64,000 nucleotides of DNA, taken from Gemmatimonadota bacterium. Its GTDB lineage: Bacteria; Latescibacterota; UBA2968; UBA8231. This document shows, in pieces, positions 35,511 through 45,086 of this stretch (position 1 is its first letter; every line of letters begins with the position of its first letter). The notes under the pieces are model-generated. The model worked only from the letters and a program-made list of their open reading frames with translations, made no database searches and was not told the origin of the DNA. The position numbers were made by a program, and so were the translations under genes. The DNA is taken from NCBI GenBank assembly GCA_028875335.1, contig JAPPEF010000314.1, positions 19,189 to 83,188 on the forward strand. Direction: 5' to 3'.

Positions 35511-36241
35511 GGCGAGGGCGCACCGCGGTCTTGGGGCTCCCAGCCGACGAGTTCTTTGGCGTTGGCGAGGTCCCACTTTTTGTCTGCGCCCAGTGAGACC
35601 CCGTAGATGATGCCGAATTGGGGCCGGGGGGCCTCAATGCAGCAGGCGGTCAGTTCGGAGACATCGCGGGCGCTGAGCCAGCGGTTTTCGCCGGGGGGAT
35701 AGGTGCTGTTGACTTCCTCGGTGTCCGGGTAGTTGGCGATGCGGAGGCAGTAAGAGGAGATGCCGTACTCGTCGTAGTAAAAGCGGCCGAGGGCTTCGCC
35801 GAATGCCTTGCTGACGCCGTACATGCTGTCGGGGCGGATCGGCATCTCGGGGGTGGTGTAGATTCCTTCTTGCTCGTAGAAACCCGTTACGTGGTTGGTG
35901 CTGGCGAAGACGACGACCGGGACCTTGTTGATGCGGGCGGCCTCAAAAATGTTGTAGGTGCCTTGGATGTTGGTCTCCATGATCATCTGGTTGTAGCGCG
36001 TGCGCGGATAGCCCCGCTGGACGATGGCGATGCCGAGGTGGACGATGGTGTCGATGCCTTCGCAGGCCTCGACCATGTTCTCGAAGTTGGCGAGGTCGGA
36101 GACCACGATTTCGTCGTTTGGTTCGACTTCGGGGATGTTGCGGTGGAAGAGCAGGCGGAAGTCGTAGCGGTCTTTGAGGTGGCGGCGCAGGCCGGACCCG
36201 ACTTTGCCGGCGGCACCGGTGATGAAAAGTTTCTTCTTCAT
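35507..36241 (-). CDS. NAD-dependent epimerase/uronate dehydrogenase-like SDR
   Basis: A 244-residue extended SDR with AAGGAAGAG before the ATG. The N-terminal NAD motif is FITGAAGKVGSGL, and the catalytic motif is YGVSKAFGE (Tyr and Lys four apart), preceded by FASTNHVTGFY. The short length and the order NHVTGFY...SMYGVSK fit uronate-dehydrogenase-like members (UDH), which oxidise galacturonate or glucuronate. That assignment is moderate. It is coupled to the P-loop gene downstream. Confidence 0.82.
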   Translation of the reverse strand: MKKKLFITGAAGKVGSGLRRHLKDRYDFRLLFHRNIPEVEPNDEIVVSDLANFENMVEACEGIDTIVHLGIAIVQRGYPRTRYNQMIMETNIQGTYNIFEAARINKVPVVVFASTNHVTGFYEQEGIYTTPEMPIRPDSMYGVSKAFGEALGRFYYDEYGISSYCLRIANYPDTEEVNSTYPPGENRWLSARDVSELTACCIEAPRPQFGIIYGVSLGADKKWDLANAKELVGWEPQDRGAPSP

Positions 36242-36353
36242 GTCTCTTCCTTGTGTTTGGCGGCGTCGCGGGATTGCGGTCTATACTATTTGCTTGGGTT
36301 GCGGGGCGCAAGTCATTTGGGGGTGGTCGAGTCCTCATCCGGGGTAACGCCGC

Positions 36354-36382
36354 TTATCCTTTTCGATTTAATTTTATTATAT
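36354..36382 (+). promoter_or_regulatory. Possible promoter of the TonB receptor gene
   Basis: TTATCC (36354-36359) lies 17 bases before TTATAT (36377-36382) in a strongly AT-rich patch. The -35 box is weak. The leader to the ATG at 36475 would be about 85 bases. Confidence 0.35.
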
Positions 36383-36474
36383 TTAACTTTCTGTGTGTAA
36401 AGTGGTACTGCCAGATTGATCCGCTGAAAGATGGGGTGCCTGAAGGTGTTTTATCCCGAAAGGAGAAGTAGTTC

Positions 36475-38847
36475 ATGCGTAGTATGATCTATATGTCGAT
36501 CTCGGCGGCTTTGTTAGCCGTCCATCCTCTAACGGCCCAGACAGCCAGTCTAAGTGGTACGGTAACCGACGCGGACAGCGGTACGCCGCTGCCAGGGGCC
36601 AACATTCGCCTCGTCGATACCCTGCTTGGAGTTGTCACGGATTTAGAAGGTCATTTCGTATTGCCGGCCGTGCCTGTAGGCACCCACGAAGTGGAAATCA
36701 GTATGATCGGTTATGCCACCCTTACCGATACTGTGCAGGTGGTTTCTGGCGAGCAGGCTCGCTTGACTGCCGCCCTGACTCCCAGCCCCGTACACATGGG
36801 CGAAATGCTGATCCAAGCCGACCGGGCCTTTTCTGCGGCCTCCTCACGGGCAGTGCGCCAATTTGACCTGCAAACCCGGCCCAGCCGCACGGCCCATCAG
36901 ATGCTGCAACTGGCCCCCGGCCTCATTATCGCCCAACACGCTGGCGGCGGCAAAGCCGAACAGATTTTTCTACGCGGTTTTGACGCCGATCACGGCACAG
37001 ATGTAGCTATTTCGGTGGATGGGGTGCCCGTGAATATGGTCTCCCACGGGCACGGGCAAGGCTACGCCGACCTGCACTTCCTCATTCCCGAAGTCATTGA
37101 GCAACTAGACGTCAAGAAAGGGCCGTACTTTGCCGAATTCGGCAATCTGGCTACGGCCGGGGCCATCGCCTACCGCACCCGCGACCACCTCGACGGCAAT
37201 GCCATTCACCTCGAAGGGGGCGGTTTCAACACGGCCGAGTACACTATGCTCTATCAGATTCCGCTGGTCGATACCGAGCAAAGTGCCTATTTCGCGGGCA
37301 AGTACTACCACACCGATGGTCCGGTCAATCGGCCCCAGGGCCTGCAGCGCCTCAATCTCTTCGGCAAATACCACAACCACCTCTCCGACCGCTCCACCCT
37401 TACCTTGACCACCAGTGGGTTTAGTTCGGCTTGGGATGCCTCCGGGCAGATCCCGCAACGGGCCGTAGAACAGGGCCTCATTGACCGCTGGGGTGCCATT
37501 GATGATCTGGAAGGAGGCACCACCGGTCGCCAAGATTTCCACCTCAATCTCCACGTTCAAGAGGCCGGCACGAGCACCTTCGATCTGCAGGCCTACTTGG
37601 TTAGCTATCAGTTTAAGCTGTTTTCCAACTTCACCTTCTTCCTCGACGACCCCGAGCGCGGCGACACCATCGAACAGACCGATGACCGCCAAGTTACCGG
37701 GATCAACAGCCGGTATTCCTTCTTCCACAACTGGGGCCCGTACTTGGCTCATACCTCGATAGGGGGCGGCCTGCGCGCTGATAATGCGGCCGTGGGTTTG
37801 TGGAAAAGCCCCGACCGCCAACGTCTGGCGTCGCTGGTCAATGCCGATGTGTTGGAGGGCAACCTATTCCTGTGGGTCCAAGAAGAGCTTGCCCTCACCC
37901 CGCGCTTGAAAATGATCCTAGGGCTGCGCGGCGATTACTTTACCTTCAATGTTGACGACCACCGCGAAGGGTTCCCCAGCGAGTTGCCCCACGCTTCGGG
38001 CTTTGCCCAAGCCTCCATACTCAGCCCGAAAGCAACCTTGGTGTATAGCCCCAACCGCGCCTTGGATCTTTTTGCCAATGTCGGCACCGGATTCCATTCC
38101 AACGACGCCCGCAACAACGTCATCGACGCTCGCGCCGCGCAGATTCGTCGGGTCATGCGGCGCGATGGGCGCAGCGAAGCTGACATTGCCGTTGAGTTAG
38201 CGGGACGATACATCGATCCGGGTCACCTTGAAGAAGGGATCTTGCCACGGGCGGTAGGGGCCGAAACCGGCCTGCGGACTCGGTTGTTCGAGCGGTTGAA
38301 CGTAGGGGCGGCTCTGTGGTGGCTGGACCTGGAGAGCGAATTCGTTTTTGTCGGCGATGCTGGCACTACCGAAGCCAGTGGAAGAACCCGGCGGGCAGGG
38401 CTGGATCTGGAAGCCCGTCTGCAACTGCATCCATGGCTGTGGGCCGATGTGGACCTCAATCTCGCCCGTGGTGAGGCCGTGGACGAACCCGCCGCCGCCA
38501 ATGAGATCCCGTTGGCCCCCCAACGGACCTCTACCGGAGGCTTGACTTGGTACCATCCCAATGGCGTAGAAGGTAGCTTGCGCTACCGACACATCGGCGA
38601 CCGGCCCGCCAACGAGGACGGTAGCATCACAGCCGAGGGCTATACCGTCGTCGATTTCAATGGAGCCTATAGTCTAGGGGCTTGGCGATTGAATTTGGGC
38701 GTAGAGAACGTGCTAAATACGACGTGGAACGAGGCGCAATTCGACACTGAGTCCCGTCTGCGAGACGAAGAGCAACCTGTTTCGGAAATCCACTTCACCC
38801 CAGGGAATCCCGTCAATTTGTGGCTGGGGGTGAGTTTTTCGTTCTAA
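36475..38847 (+). CDS. TonB-dependent outer-membrane receptor
   Basis: A 790-residue receptor with AAGGAG upstream and a short signal peptide. Order: carboxypeptidase-regulatory-like domain (~25-105, SGTVTDADSGTPLPGANI), plug (~115-235, with IFLRGFDADHGTDVAISVDG and SHGHGQGYADLHFLIPE), then a 22-strand-type barrel to a terminal Phe (VSFSF). It imports a ligand across the outer membrane with TonB energy. The histidine-rich SHGHGQGYADLHF stretch is conserved in one receptor group and may touch a metal, which is not proven. It is convergent with the second receptor at 38961. Confidence 0.9.
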   Translation: MRSMIYMSISAALLAVHPLTAQTASLSGTVTDADSGTPLPGANIRLVDTLLGVVTDLEGHFVLPAVPVGTHEVEISMIGYATLTDTVQVVSGEQARLTAALTPSPVHMGEMLIQADRAFSAASSRAVRQFDLQTRPSRTAHQMLQLAPGLIIAQHAGGGKAEQIFLRGFDADHGTDVAISVDGVPVNMVSHGHGQGYADLHFLIPEVIEQLDVKKGPYFAEFGNLATAGAIAYRTRDHLDGNAIHLEGGGFNTAEYTMLYQIPLVDTEQSAYFAGKYYHTDGPVNRPQGLQRLNLFGKYHNHLSDRSTLTLTTSGFSSAWDASGQIPQRAVEQGLIDRWGAIDDLEGGTTGRQDFHLNLHVQEAGTSTFDLQAYLVSYQFKLFSNFTFFLDDPERGDTIEQTDDRQVTGINSRYSFFHNWGPYLAHTSIGGGLRADNAAVGLWKSPDRQRLASLVNADVLEGNLFLWVQEELALTPRLKMILGLRGDYFTFNVDDHREGFPSELPHASGFAQASILSPKATLVYSPNRALDLFANVGTGFHSNDARNNVIDARAAQIRRVMRRDGRSEADIAVELAGRYIDPGHLEEGILPRAVGAETGLRTRLFERLNVGAALWWLDLESEFVFVGDAGTTEASGRTRRAGLDLEARLQLHPWLWADVDLNLARGEAVDEPAAANEIPLAPQRTSTGGLTWYHPNGVEGSLRYRHIGDRPANEDGSITAEGYTVVDFNGAYSLGAWRLNLGVENVLNTTWNEAQFDTESRLRDEEQPVSEIHFTPGNPVNLWLGVSFSF

Positions 38848-38960
38848 AAGAAATTCCAGACTCTCATTCCCGTTGGTTGGGTGTCGAGCGCTGGGCTGTC
38901 AGAGGTAGAGCAGACGCTGGGTCTGCACGCCACCTAGATGCTTGTCCCTTCTTGCTCCGG

Positions 38961-41528
38961 TCAAAAAGAAACCGTCGCGGTCATTGAAACCGTCCGCGGC
39001 GCGCCGAGCCAGGCCGCGTTCTCAGTGATGGCGGACAGATAGGCCTTGTCGAGCAGATTGTTGGCCACGAGCGAGAACTCCGTTGATCGGAGCAAGGGAT
39101 CGAGCGCCGCGCCTGAGAAACTGACATACGCGTCCACCAGCCAATAGGCGTCTGTGTACCATTCCGCCGTCAGGCTGACGCGACGCGACGATGTGTACTT
39201 GGCCGTTAGTCCCGTGCGGACAGGCCCAGTCTGATCGAGCGAGACGACCCACAGCTTGTCCGGTACACCGGTGACATCGGTCCCCGCAACGATGTTCTGG
39301 CTTTCGTCGACGAGGGGATCACCGCTTCCGATATACTCCGAGTTGTTGAGTGTGGCGGCCGTGTAGAAGGATATCTGCTGTGGCATCCGCACCGTTGCCG
39401 AGAACTCCAAGCCGTTCGTTTGGAGGCCGCCGGCGTTGAAATAGGCACCACCGCCCGGGATGAGGTAGTTGGGACCGGCGGCCGTCGTCGGGCCGAGGTA
39501 GAAGATACGGTTCTCGAAGTCGATGGTGTACCACGTGGCGCTCAGCGCCAGGCGTTCCCCTGCATACTGCAGCCCGACATCGATGTTCGAGGCGGTCTCG
39601 GGCTCAAGCAGATCTAGGCTCCGGCCCGGCACCTCGAGGAGCGTAGCGCTGATTGCCCTGAAGTTCTCCGAATAGCCGGCGAACAGGTCGAGGCCCTTGA
39701 CTGGCGTCTCGTATGTGATGCCGCCGGAGAAGAGCAGATCCGAATCCGAATCGACCAGTAGGTCCGGGTCGACGTTGAACTGGTCTTCACGCGACACGCC
39801 GACTAGGAACTGCTTGACGCCGCCGCTCAGGGCCAACGGGCCGGTGAAGATCGTCTCCTCGGCGTACCACTTGAAGATATGTTGCGGGAAATCCCACTCA
39901 TACTGGTGCCAGTAGGCCTGCTCGTTCCAGTCGAAGCTGAGCGCCGGATCCAGCATCTGATGCCAGTCCCGACCCAGGTGCCGCCGTGAATCCTCGTACC
40001 AGATGCCGGCGCGCAGTGTGCTGCCGGCGGTGCCAATGGTGGTAAACCACTCCTCGTCGAGAGTGATGCCGACGCGGTCCTTCCCGTAGTGGCTGTGGCG
40101 GTACGACTGTACCGCAGTAGCATCCGGGTGGCACGCCGGATTGACCTCCGGGCCGCCCGCTCCGTAGTAGTTGTAGATGTAGGACGACGTGCACCCGTCG
40201 ACCGGCCCGACTGCGACGCCGTCCCGGTTCACAAAGCGAATCAGTCCAAGCTGGGTGCCGCCCTGCACGGGTGCGAGGCCCATCAGCTCCGATTCTGGGC
40301 CACCGCCGTCGTCGGTGACGTCGACGATATAGGGGGGCAGCCAATCGCCGCGGCCCCGGTTGCGATGGAAATAGAGTCCGCCGCTCATGGATATGGCGTC
40401 GAGCGACCAGTCCGCCTTCAGGTAGGCCAAGGTGTTGTTTCGCCGGGTCTGCCAGCCGGGCCGGTAGAACTGATTCAGGTACGGGACGCCGGGCCAGTCC
40501 CCGACTAGGCGGTCCCAGCGCGGGTTCGCCCGGAAGTTGGCCTCGCTGTAGAGCCGCTGGTAGGCGTCCTCGTGGATGCTGTCGTACGAGAGGTAGCTCG
40601 TAAGGTCAAGGCGTCCGTGCGACGAGACGAACTTGGCGGCGACGTGCTCCCGCTCGTTCCGCGCGGAGCCCTGCATCCAATCGGTCGACTCTTGGTAGAC
40701 CGCAGCGATCCAAGTGCGCGTCTCACTGCCGAACAACGGTCCAGTGTCGAGGCGCATGTAGAGCCGCTGGCCTTCGTTCTCGCCGATCGTGGCCGACGCA
40801 GTGTAGGTCCGCTCGGCCTCTGGATCGTCTGTCAGGTAGTTGAAGGTGCCGCCCAGCGCCTCGACCGAGCGGGAGGCGATGTCGGCCGTCCCCTGGGACA
40901 CCTCGACGCCGCCGAGGTTCATCGGGTCGATGAACCGGTTGGCCTTGGCACCGCTGAAGTAGTCGGAGGTGCCGTTCGGGAACCCATCGATGGTCGTGCC
41001 GATCTGCGCCTCGCTGATGGTCACCTGGAAGCCGCGCACGGCGACGTTGCTCGACCAGTCGTCGAAGCCGTATGCATCGCCCTCCTGGATGGATACTCCG
41101 GGCAGGTTGTCGACCACTGACGTCACGCTGGTGATGTTCGACTGCTGCAGGATCATCGGCTCGGCGACGACGTTGCTCGCGAAGATTCGAGGTTCCTCGG
41201 CAACGACGCTGATTCCCTCGAGGCCGACGACGCTCGGTTCCAAACGAACATCAAGCGTAGTGACGCCCGGACTTATCGTCAGCCGTTTGGTCTGGAATCC
41301 CACAAAGGAAAAAATTAGAATGTCCTCTGGAGACCGAAGGTCAATCGAATAGGCCCCGTCTTGGTCTGTCATCGTCCCGATGTATGTGCCCTCAATGACG
41401 ACTGTTGCGCCTGGTAAGGCATCGCTGGTTTCATCCGAAACCACGGTCCCTGAAACTGCAATCTGCCCATGGGCATCTTGGGCTAGTTGTACAGCGAGTA
41501 TGACGGCAATGGTGCGGACGAATTTCAT
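38961..41528 (-). CDS. TonB-dependent outer-membrane receptor
   Basis: An 855-residue receptor with AGGAGG four bases before the ATG. A signal peptide is followed by a carboxypeptidase-regulatory-like domain (~23-105, SGTVVSDETSDALPGATV, FSFVGFQTKRL), a plug (~125-230, VDNLPGVSIQEGD, VAVRGFQVTISEAQ) and a barrel ending TVSF. The two receptors in the window share only the general design. The upstream region contains TAATACCTATACCTATA, seen in related form before other minus-strand genes. The ligand is unknown; an iron chelate or glycan is possible. Confidence 0.9.
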   Translation of the reverse strand: MKFVRTIAVILAVQLAQDAHGQIAVSGTVVSDETSDALPGATVVIEGTYIGTMTDQDGAYSIDLRSPEDILIFSFVGFQTKRLTISPGVTTLDVRLEPSVVGLEGISVVAEEPRIFASNVVAEPMILQQSNITSVTSVVDNLPGVSIQEGDAYGFDDWSSNVAVRGFQVTISEAQIGTTIDGFPNGTSDYFSGAKANRFIDPMNLGGVEVSQGTADIASRSVEALGGTFNYLTDDPEAERTYTASATIGENEGQRLYMRLDTGPLFGSETRTWIAAVYQESTDWMQGSARNEREHVAAKFVSSHGRLDLTSYLSYDSIHEDAYQRLYSEANFRANPRWDRLVGDWPGVPYLNQFYRPGWQTRRNNTLAYLKADWSLDAISMSGGLYFHRNRGRGDWLPPYIVDVTDDGGGPESELMGLAPVQGGTQLGLIRFVNRDGVAVGPVDGCTSSYIYNYYGAGGPEVNPACHPDATAVQSYRHSHYGKDRVGITLDEEWFTTIGTAGSTLRAGIWYEDSRRHLGRDWHQMLDPALSFDWNEQAYWHQYEWDFPQHIFKWYAEETIFTGPLALSGGVKQFLVGVSREDQFNVDPDLLVDSDSDLLFSGGITYETPVKGLDLFAGYSENFRAISATLLEVPGRSLDLLEPETASNIDVGLQYAGERLALSATWYTIDFENRIFYLGPTTAAGPNYLIPGGGAYFNAGGLQTNGLEFSATVRMPQQISFYTAATLNNSEYIGSGDPLVDESQNIVAGTDVTGVPDKLWVVSLDQTGPVRTGLTAKYTSSRRVSLTAEWYTDAYWLVDAYVSFSGAALDPLLRSTEFSLVANNLLDKAYLSAITENAAWLGAPRTVSMTATVSF

Positions 41529-41617
41529 GGGACCTCCTGCGATTAGGTGATAATACCTATACCTATAACAAATTTGGCAGGACGCGTGAAGCGGTCAAAC
41601 TAGAAAGCACTGGTCTC

Positions 41618-42877
41618 TCATTTGGCCGAGTGCTGGGCCGTCAGGGACGCGAGGCTGCCCAAGTTTCTCAGCGAGGGGAAAAGGCCCGTCCAAGCGGCGA
41701 CGACGAGCAACGTGCCGATGCCGCCGCTGACGACGGAGAAGACCGGATTGAAGAGCTGGGCCACCAGCCCGGACTCAAAGCCGCCGATTTCGTTGGACGC
41801 GCCGACGAAGATGGCGGAGACGGCTTGGACCCGGCCCCGCATCTCGTTGGGCGTACCCATTTGCGAGATGACGCGGCGGATGACCATGCTGACGTTGTCG
41901 AAGGCTCCGGTCAGCGCTAGCATTAGCAGCGAGAACCAGAAGTTTTGCGAGAGGCCAAAGAGAATGGTCGCCGCGCCAAAGCCGGCCACGCACCACAGCA
42001 GGGTCTTGCCGGAGCGGCGGATCGGCGGCAAATGGGCGATGGCCAAGGCGGTGATGCTGGCGCCGATGGCGGGGGCCGCGACCAGCCAGCCGAGCGCAGC
42101 TTCAGGTGCGAGGCCGACGGAGCTGAGGTCGATGATTTCGCGGGCGAAGATGGGCAAGAGGTACACTGCGCCGCCTAAAAGGACGGCGAACAGATCGAGC
42201 GAGATCGCGCCGAGTAGGAGCGGCTGGTCGCGGACGAAGCGCAGGCCGACGGCGATTTGCGCGAACATATTGCCCCCTTGGATACGCGGGGCGGGCGGCA
42301 AGACCATGGTGCTGAGGAAGAGGATGAAGGCCGCGGAGGAAATGGCGCTGAGGACATAGGCGATTTGGAGATTGAAGGCGATGACAAAACCGCCGATGGC
42401 TGGTCCGGCGATGCCGATGATCTGCTGCAAGCTGGTTGCCCACTTGGCGGCATTTTCAAAGAGCGCGTCCGGCACCAGCAAGGGCGCGATGGCCCGTTGT
42501 GCGGGCCAGCCTAGGCGGAGGAAGGACGAGTCCAAGAAGAGTAGCAAGTACATCCAGTGGATCGGCATCTGGTACCAGCTAAAGACAGCCAAGGCCAGCG
42601 AGCATAACGTCGCGCCGGCTAGACTGAGCATCATCAGCTTGCGGCGGTCGAACACATCGGCTAGATACCCGGCCGGCAGGGTCAATAGCAGCATGGGGAT
42701 GGCTTGGACGAGGCCGACCATGCCGAGGGAGAGCGCCTGGCCGGTGCGGTCGTACACCTCCCAACCGATGGCCAAACCCTGGGCGGCCGTACCCATCCGC
42801 ACCAGCGAGGAGGCGATGAGATAACGCCGGAAGAGCGGGACGCGCAGGCTGGAATAGGGGTCGTGTCTTTTGTGCAA
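41618..42877 (-). CDS. Major facilitator transporter (EntS/MFS_3-like)
   Basis: A 419-residue protein with 12 predicted membrane segments. MFS motifs are GYLADVFDRRKLMM between helices 2 and 3 and NEMRGRVQAVSAIFVGASNEIGGFESG in the second half, which is typical of the enterobactin-exporter-like group. The start is a TTG at 42877; no ATG before residue 28 would keep the first helix whole, and no ribosome site is evident. It could export a small molecule connected with the adjacent TonB receptor; this is inference from position only. Confidence 0.85.
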   Translation of the reverse strand: MHKRHDPYSSLRVPLFRRYLIASSLVRMGTAAQGLAIGWEVYDRTGQALSLGMVGLVQAIPMLLLTLPAGYLADVFDRRKLMMLSLAGATLCSLALAVFSWYQMPIHWMYLLLFLDSSFLRLGWPAQRAIAPLLVPDALFENAAKWATSLQQIIGIAGPAIGGFVIAFNLQIAYVLSAISSAAFILFLSTMVLPPAPRIQGGNMFAQIAVGLRFVRDQPLLLGAISLDLFAVLLGGAVYLLPIFAREIIDLSSVGLAPEAALGWLVAAPAIGASITALAIAHLPPIRRSGKTLLWCVAGFGAATILFGLSQNFWFSLLMLALTGAFDNVSMVIRRVISQMGTPNEMRGRVQAVSAIFVGASNEIGGFESGLVAQLFNPVFSVVSGGIGTLLVVAAWTGLFPSLRNLGSLASLTAQHSAK

Positions 42878-42984
42878 ATCAGTAGCGGTGTATAGTTATG
42901 GGCGGCGAGCGGTGCGATCTCGCTAAATTACTGGCGTGTCTCTGGCTAGCGCCAGAGGCATACCGTCGAGAAAGGAAGTTTGTA

Positions 42985-44217
42985 ATGTTGGCAATAGATG
43001 GGGGTCCCAAGGTCCGCGAGACGCCATTTCCCAAGCGGCATCTGTTCGGGGCTGAGGAGCACGAAGTCGCGATGCGGCTATTCTCTGAAGTGCAGGAGAG
43101 CGGCAATGCAATCGGCTACAGCGGGCCAGAGGAATTGGCCTATGAGCGGGAGTTCGCCGCATTCATGGGGGGTGGGTACGCCGATTTGGTCAACTCGGGT
43201 ACTGCGGCGCTCTACGCGGCATTGGGGGCTCTAAAGTTAGAAGCGGCTGGCGAGGTCGTGATCCCGCCGATTACGGATCCGGGTGGGGCGATGCCCGCGG
43301 CGCTGTTGTGCCAAGTGCCAGTGGTCGCCGATGCTGCGCCGGGGTCGTTCAACGCCGGTGCGGAGCAGATCGCGGCGGTGCTGACGCCCCACACCCGCGC
43401 TATTGTCGTGGCCCATATTGCCGGCGAATCAGTGGATATGACGCCGATTTTGGCGCTGGCCGAGGAGCGCGGCATCCCGGTCATCGAGGATTGCGCCCAA
43501 GCCCACGGGGCGCGCTACAAGGGGCAGCTAGCGGGATCGTTGGGCGCGGTGGCGGCCTTTTCGACCATGAGCGGCAAGCACCACGCAACGGGTCCGCAGG
43601 GTGGGGTGGTCTTTACCCGCGACGAAGAACTCTGCTGGGAGGCCAAGCGCTTTGCCGACCGGGGCAAGCCTTTTAATACAGAGGCGACCTCCAATCTGCG
43701 CGCTGGGCTCAATCTCAACGGCAACGACTTGTCGGCTGCTATTGGGCGAGTGCAACTGAGAAAGCTCGATGGGATGATTGCCAAGCGGCGGCGGGTAGCG
43801 GCGCAAATCGAAGAGGCCATTGCCGAGTGCAAGGCGGTGCGGTTGGGATGGCAGGTGGCCGAGTCGGAGGGGGTGTACTGGTTTATGCGCTTCCACGTGG
43901 ATGCTGACAAGCTCCGGGTGGACAAAGACGGCTTTGCCCGGGCCGTGGCCGCCGAGGGCATTCCGCTGACAGCTACGTATCGCTATATCGCCTCCGAGAT
44001 GATCTGGTTTAAGGAGCGGCAGGTCTTCCCCGGCAGCGACTATCCGTGGGGATTGCCAGCGTATGGGGGAGACCGCAATGCGAAGTTCCCCTGTCCCAAC
44101 GCCGTCGCCTCAGTTGAGAGCCACTTCATCATGTCGATTCACGAGAATTTTGCCGCGCGGGAAGTGGCGGATATTGCCGAGGCCTTTGCGAAGGTGGAGC
44201 AGGCGTATTTGCGGTAG
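42985..44217 (+). CDS. DegT/DnrJ/EryC1/StrS-family aminotransferase
   Basis: A 410-residue PLP enzyme. The ATG at 42985 has AAGGA eight bases upstream; an upstream ATG at 42898 gives a 29-residue leader with no family match. Motifs are NSGTAALYAAL, VIEDCAQAHGARYKG and the Schiff-base Lys in MSGKHHATG, followed by AxLG.VQL-like LNGNDLSAAIGRVQLRKLD. Members transaminate keto-sugars for surface or secondary products. Its last 25 codons are echoed by a remnant at 44961-45041, beyond the toxin-antitoxin pair. Confidence 0.88.
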   Translation: MLAIDGGPKVRETPFPKRHLFGAEEHEVAMRLFSEVQESGNAIGYSGPEELAYEREFAAFMGGGYADLVNSGTAALYAALGALKLEAAGEVVIPPITDPGGAMPAALLCQVPVVADAAPGSFNAGAEQIAAVLTPHTRAIVVAHIAGESVDMTPILALAEERGIPVIEDCAQAHGARYKGQLAGSLGAVAAFSTMSGKHHATGPQGGVVFTRDEELCWEAKRFADRGKPFNTEATSNLRAGLNLNGNDLSAAIGRVQLRKLDGMIAKRRRVAAQIEEAIAECKAVRLGWQVAESEGVYWFMRFHVDADKLRVDKDGFARAVAAEGIPLTATYRYIASEMIWFKERQVFPGSDYPWGLPAYGGDRNAKFPCPNAVASVESHFIMSIHENFAAREVADIAEAFAKVEQAYLR

Positions 44218-44319
44218 ACAGCTAAAAACGAGACGACCGGCGTGCCGACCCCAGTAACGTCGGTAAACCCATCGGCAAGCCGATCCGAATTCCGGTGGAA
44301 TGTTTCGGAAACCAACCGG

Positions 44320-44667
44320 TCACGCGGGGATGATGTCATCCACTGCTACCTCAAGGACATCGGCCAGCTTGCGAAGGGTGTACACAGACCCGCTGTTGCG
44401 GCCCGTCTCGATCTCGACGATCTGCACTCGGTTGACACCAGAGGCGCGCGCTAAGGCGGATTGAGACAGCCCACGGTATTCACGCCACACCCGCAAAGGG
44501 GATTCTCGGTCGATGAGCCGGTCGGCCACATGCGCTGGTACGAGTTCTTCCACACCGCTGGCAATCCTCGCTTCGACGGTCCGCGCCGCCACCATATCCG
44601 CGAAATCTTCTTCTATAGCACACAGGCGCTCATACTCAACCTTGGGGATCGTCACAGTCTCGTTCAT
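44320..44667 (-). CDS. XRE-family antitoxin/transcription regulator
   Basis: A 115-residue protein with a helix-turn-helix of the XRE type at about 60-110 (REYRGLSQSALARASGVNRVQIVEIETGR). The N-terminal part (VEYERLCAIEEDFADM) is helical and resembles dimer and toxin-binding regions of such antitoxins. I start it at the ATG at 44667 with GGAG ten bases upstream; a GTG at 44676 overlaps the toxin stop. The toxin gene precedes it, the order typical of RelE/HigB-type pairs. It should repress its own operon. Confidence 0.85.
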   Translation of the reverse strand: MNETVTIPKVEYERLCAIEEDFADMVAARTVEARIASGVEELVPAHVADRLIDRESPLRVWREYRGLSQSALARASGVNRVQIVEIETGRNSGSVYTLRKLADVLEVAVDDIIPA

Positions 44668-44672
44668 GGCTT

Positions 44673-44927
44673 TCACTCCCTGTAGGTGCTGCCTCGGCTG
44701 GTCACGTACAGAACCTGCAGTACGTTTTCGTCTCTCATCACGACGCGCCAGTCTCCCACTCGAAGCCGCACCAATCCATCTTGGCTCTTCAGGCGTTTGA
44801 CGTTGTTGGCCAGCGCCGCCGGATCTTCGGCGTAGATCCGGATTTTGTCCCGGATGCGCTCGGCCCAGTTGCGGGGCATCCGGGTCAGGGCCTTCAGCGC
44901 TGTGCGGCTATAGACGATCTCTCTCAC
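44673..44927 (-). CDS. RelE/ParE-family toxin
   Basis: An 84-residue protein. The longer open frame upstream shows no family match, so I use a GTG at 44927, giving VREIVYSRTALKALTRMP. The fold signature is LKALTRMP...AERIRDKIRIYA......NNVKRLKSQDGLVRLRVGDWRVVM. The latter strand is the usual toxin core with GLVRLRVGDWRV. It is likely an mRNA-cleaving (or gyrase-inhibiting) toxin neutralised by the XRE protein downstream. Confidence 0.85.
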   Translation of the reverse strand: MREIVYSRTALKALTRMPRNWAERIRDKIRIYAEDPAALANNVKRLKSQDGLVRLRVGDWRVVMRDENVLQVLYVTSRGSTYRE

Positions 44928-44960
44928 ATTGGATATGTAGCGTAAAACTACAAGGTCGTC

Positions 44961-45041
44961 AAGACTGCTGATAAGAGACGGGCTACCAGAGAGGTCAATA
45001 TTGCCAAGGCGTTTGCAAAGGTGGAGCGGGCGTATTTGTAG
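44961..45041 (+). pseudogene. Remnant of a second DegT aminotransferase 3' end
   Basis: Read in frame, this stretch codes ATREVNIAKAFAKVERAYL followed by a stop. It matches AAREVADIAEAFAKVEQAYLR at the end of the intact DegT gene. Nothing upstream of about 44961 matches. It is the tail of a lost tandem copy, separated from the intact gene by the toxin-antitoxin pair. Confidence 0.8.
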
Positions 45042-45086
45042 TAGTATACTATTGGCGCAACGCAACCTTTCAGCAAAGCGAGTAAT

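Noticed and set aside
34860..35576. Longer form of the P-loop gene starting at 35576
   Set aside because: It would overlap the SDR gene by 70 bases, and the added 22 residues are Arg-rich with no motif; the GTG at 35510 couples to the SDR stop.
44937..45065. N-terminal extension of the toxin gene
   Set aside because: The extra residues have no toxin similarity and are antisense to the DegT remnant; the GTG at 44927 gives a normal-length toxin.
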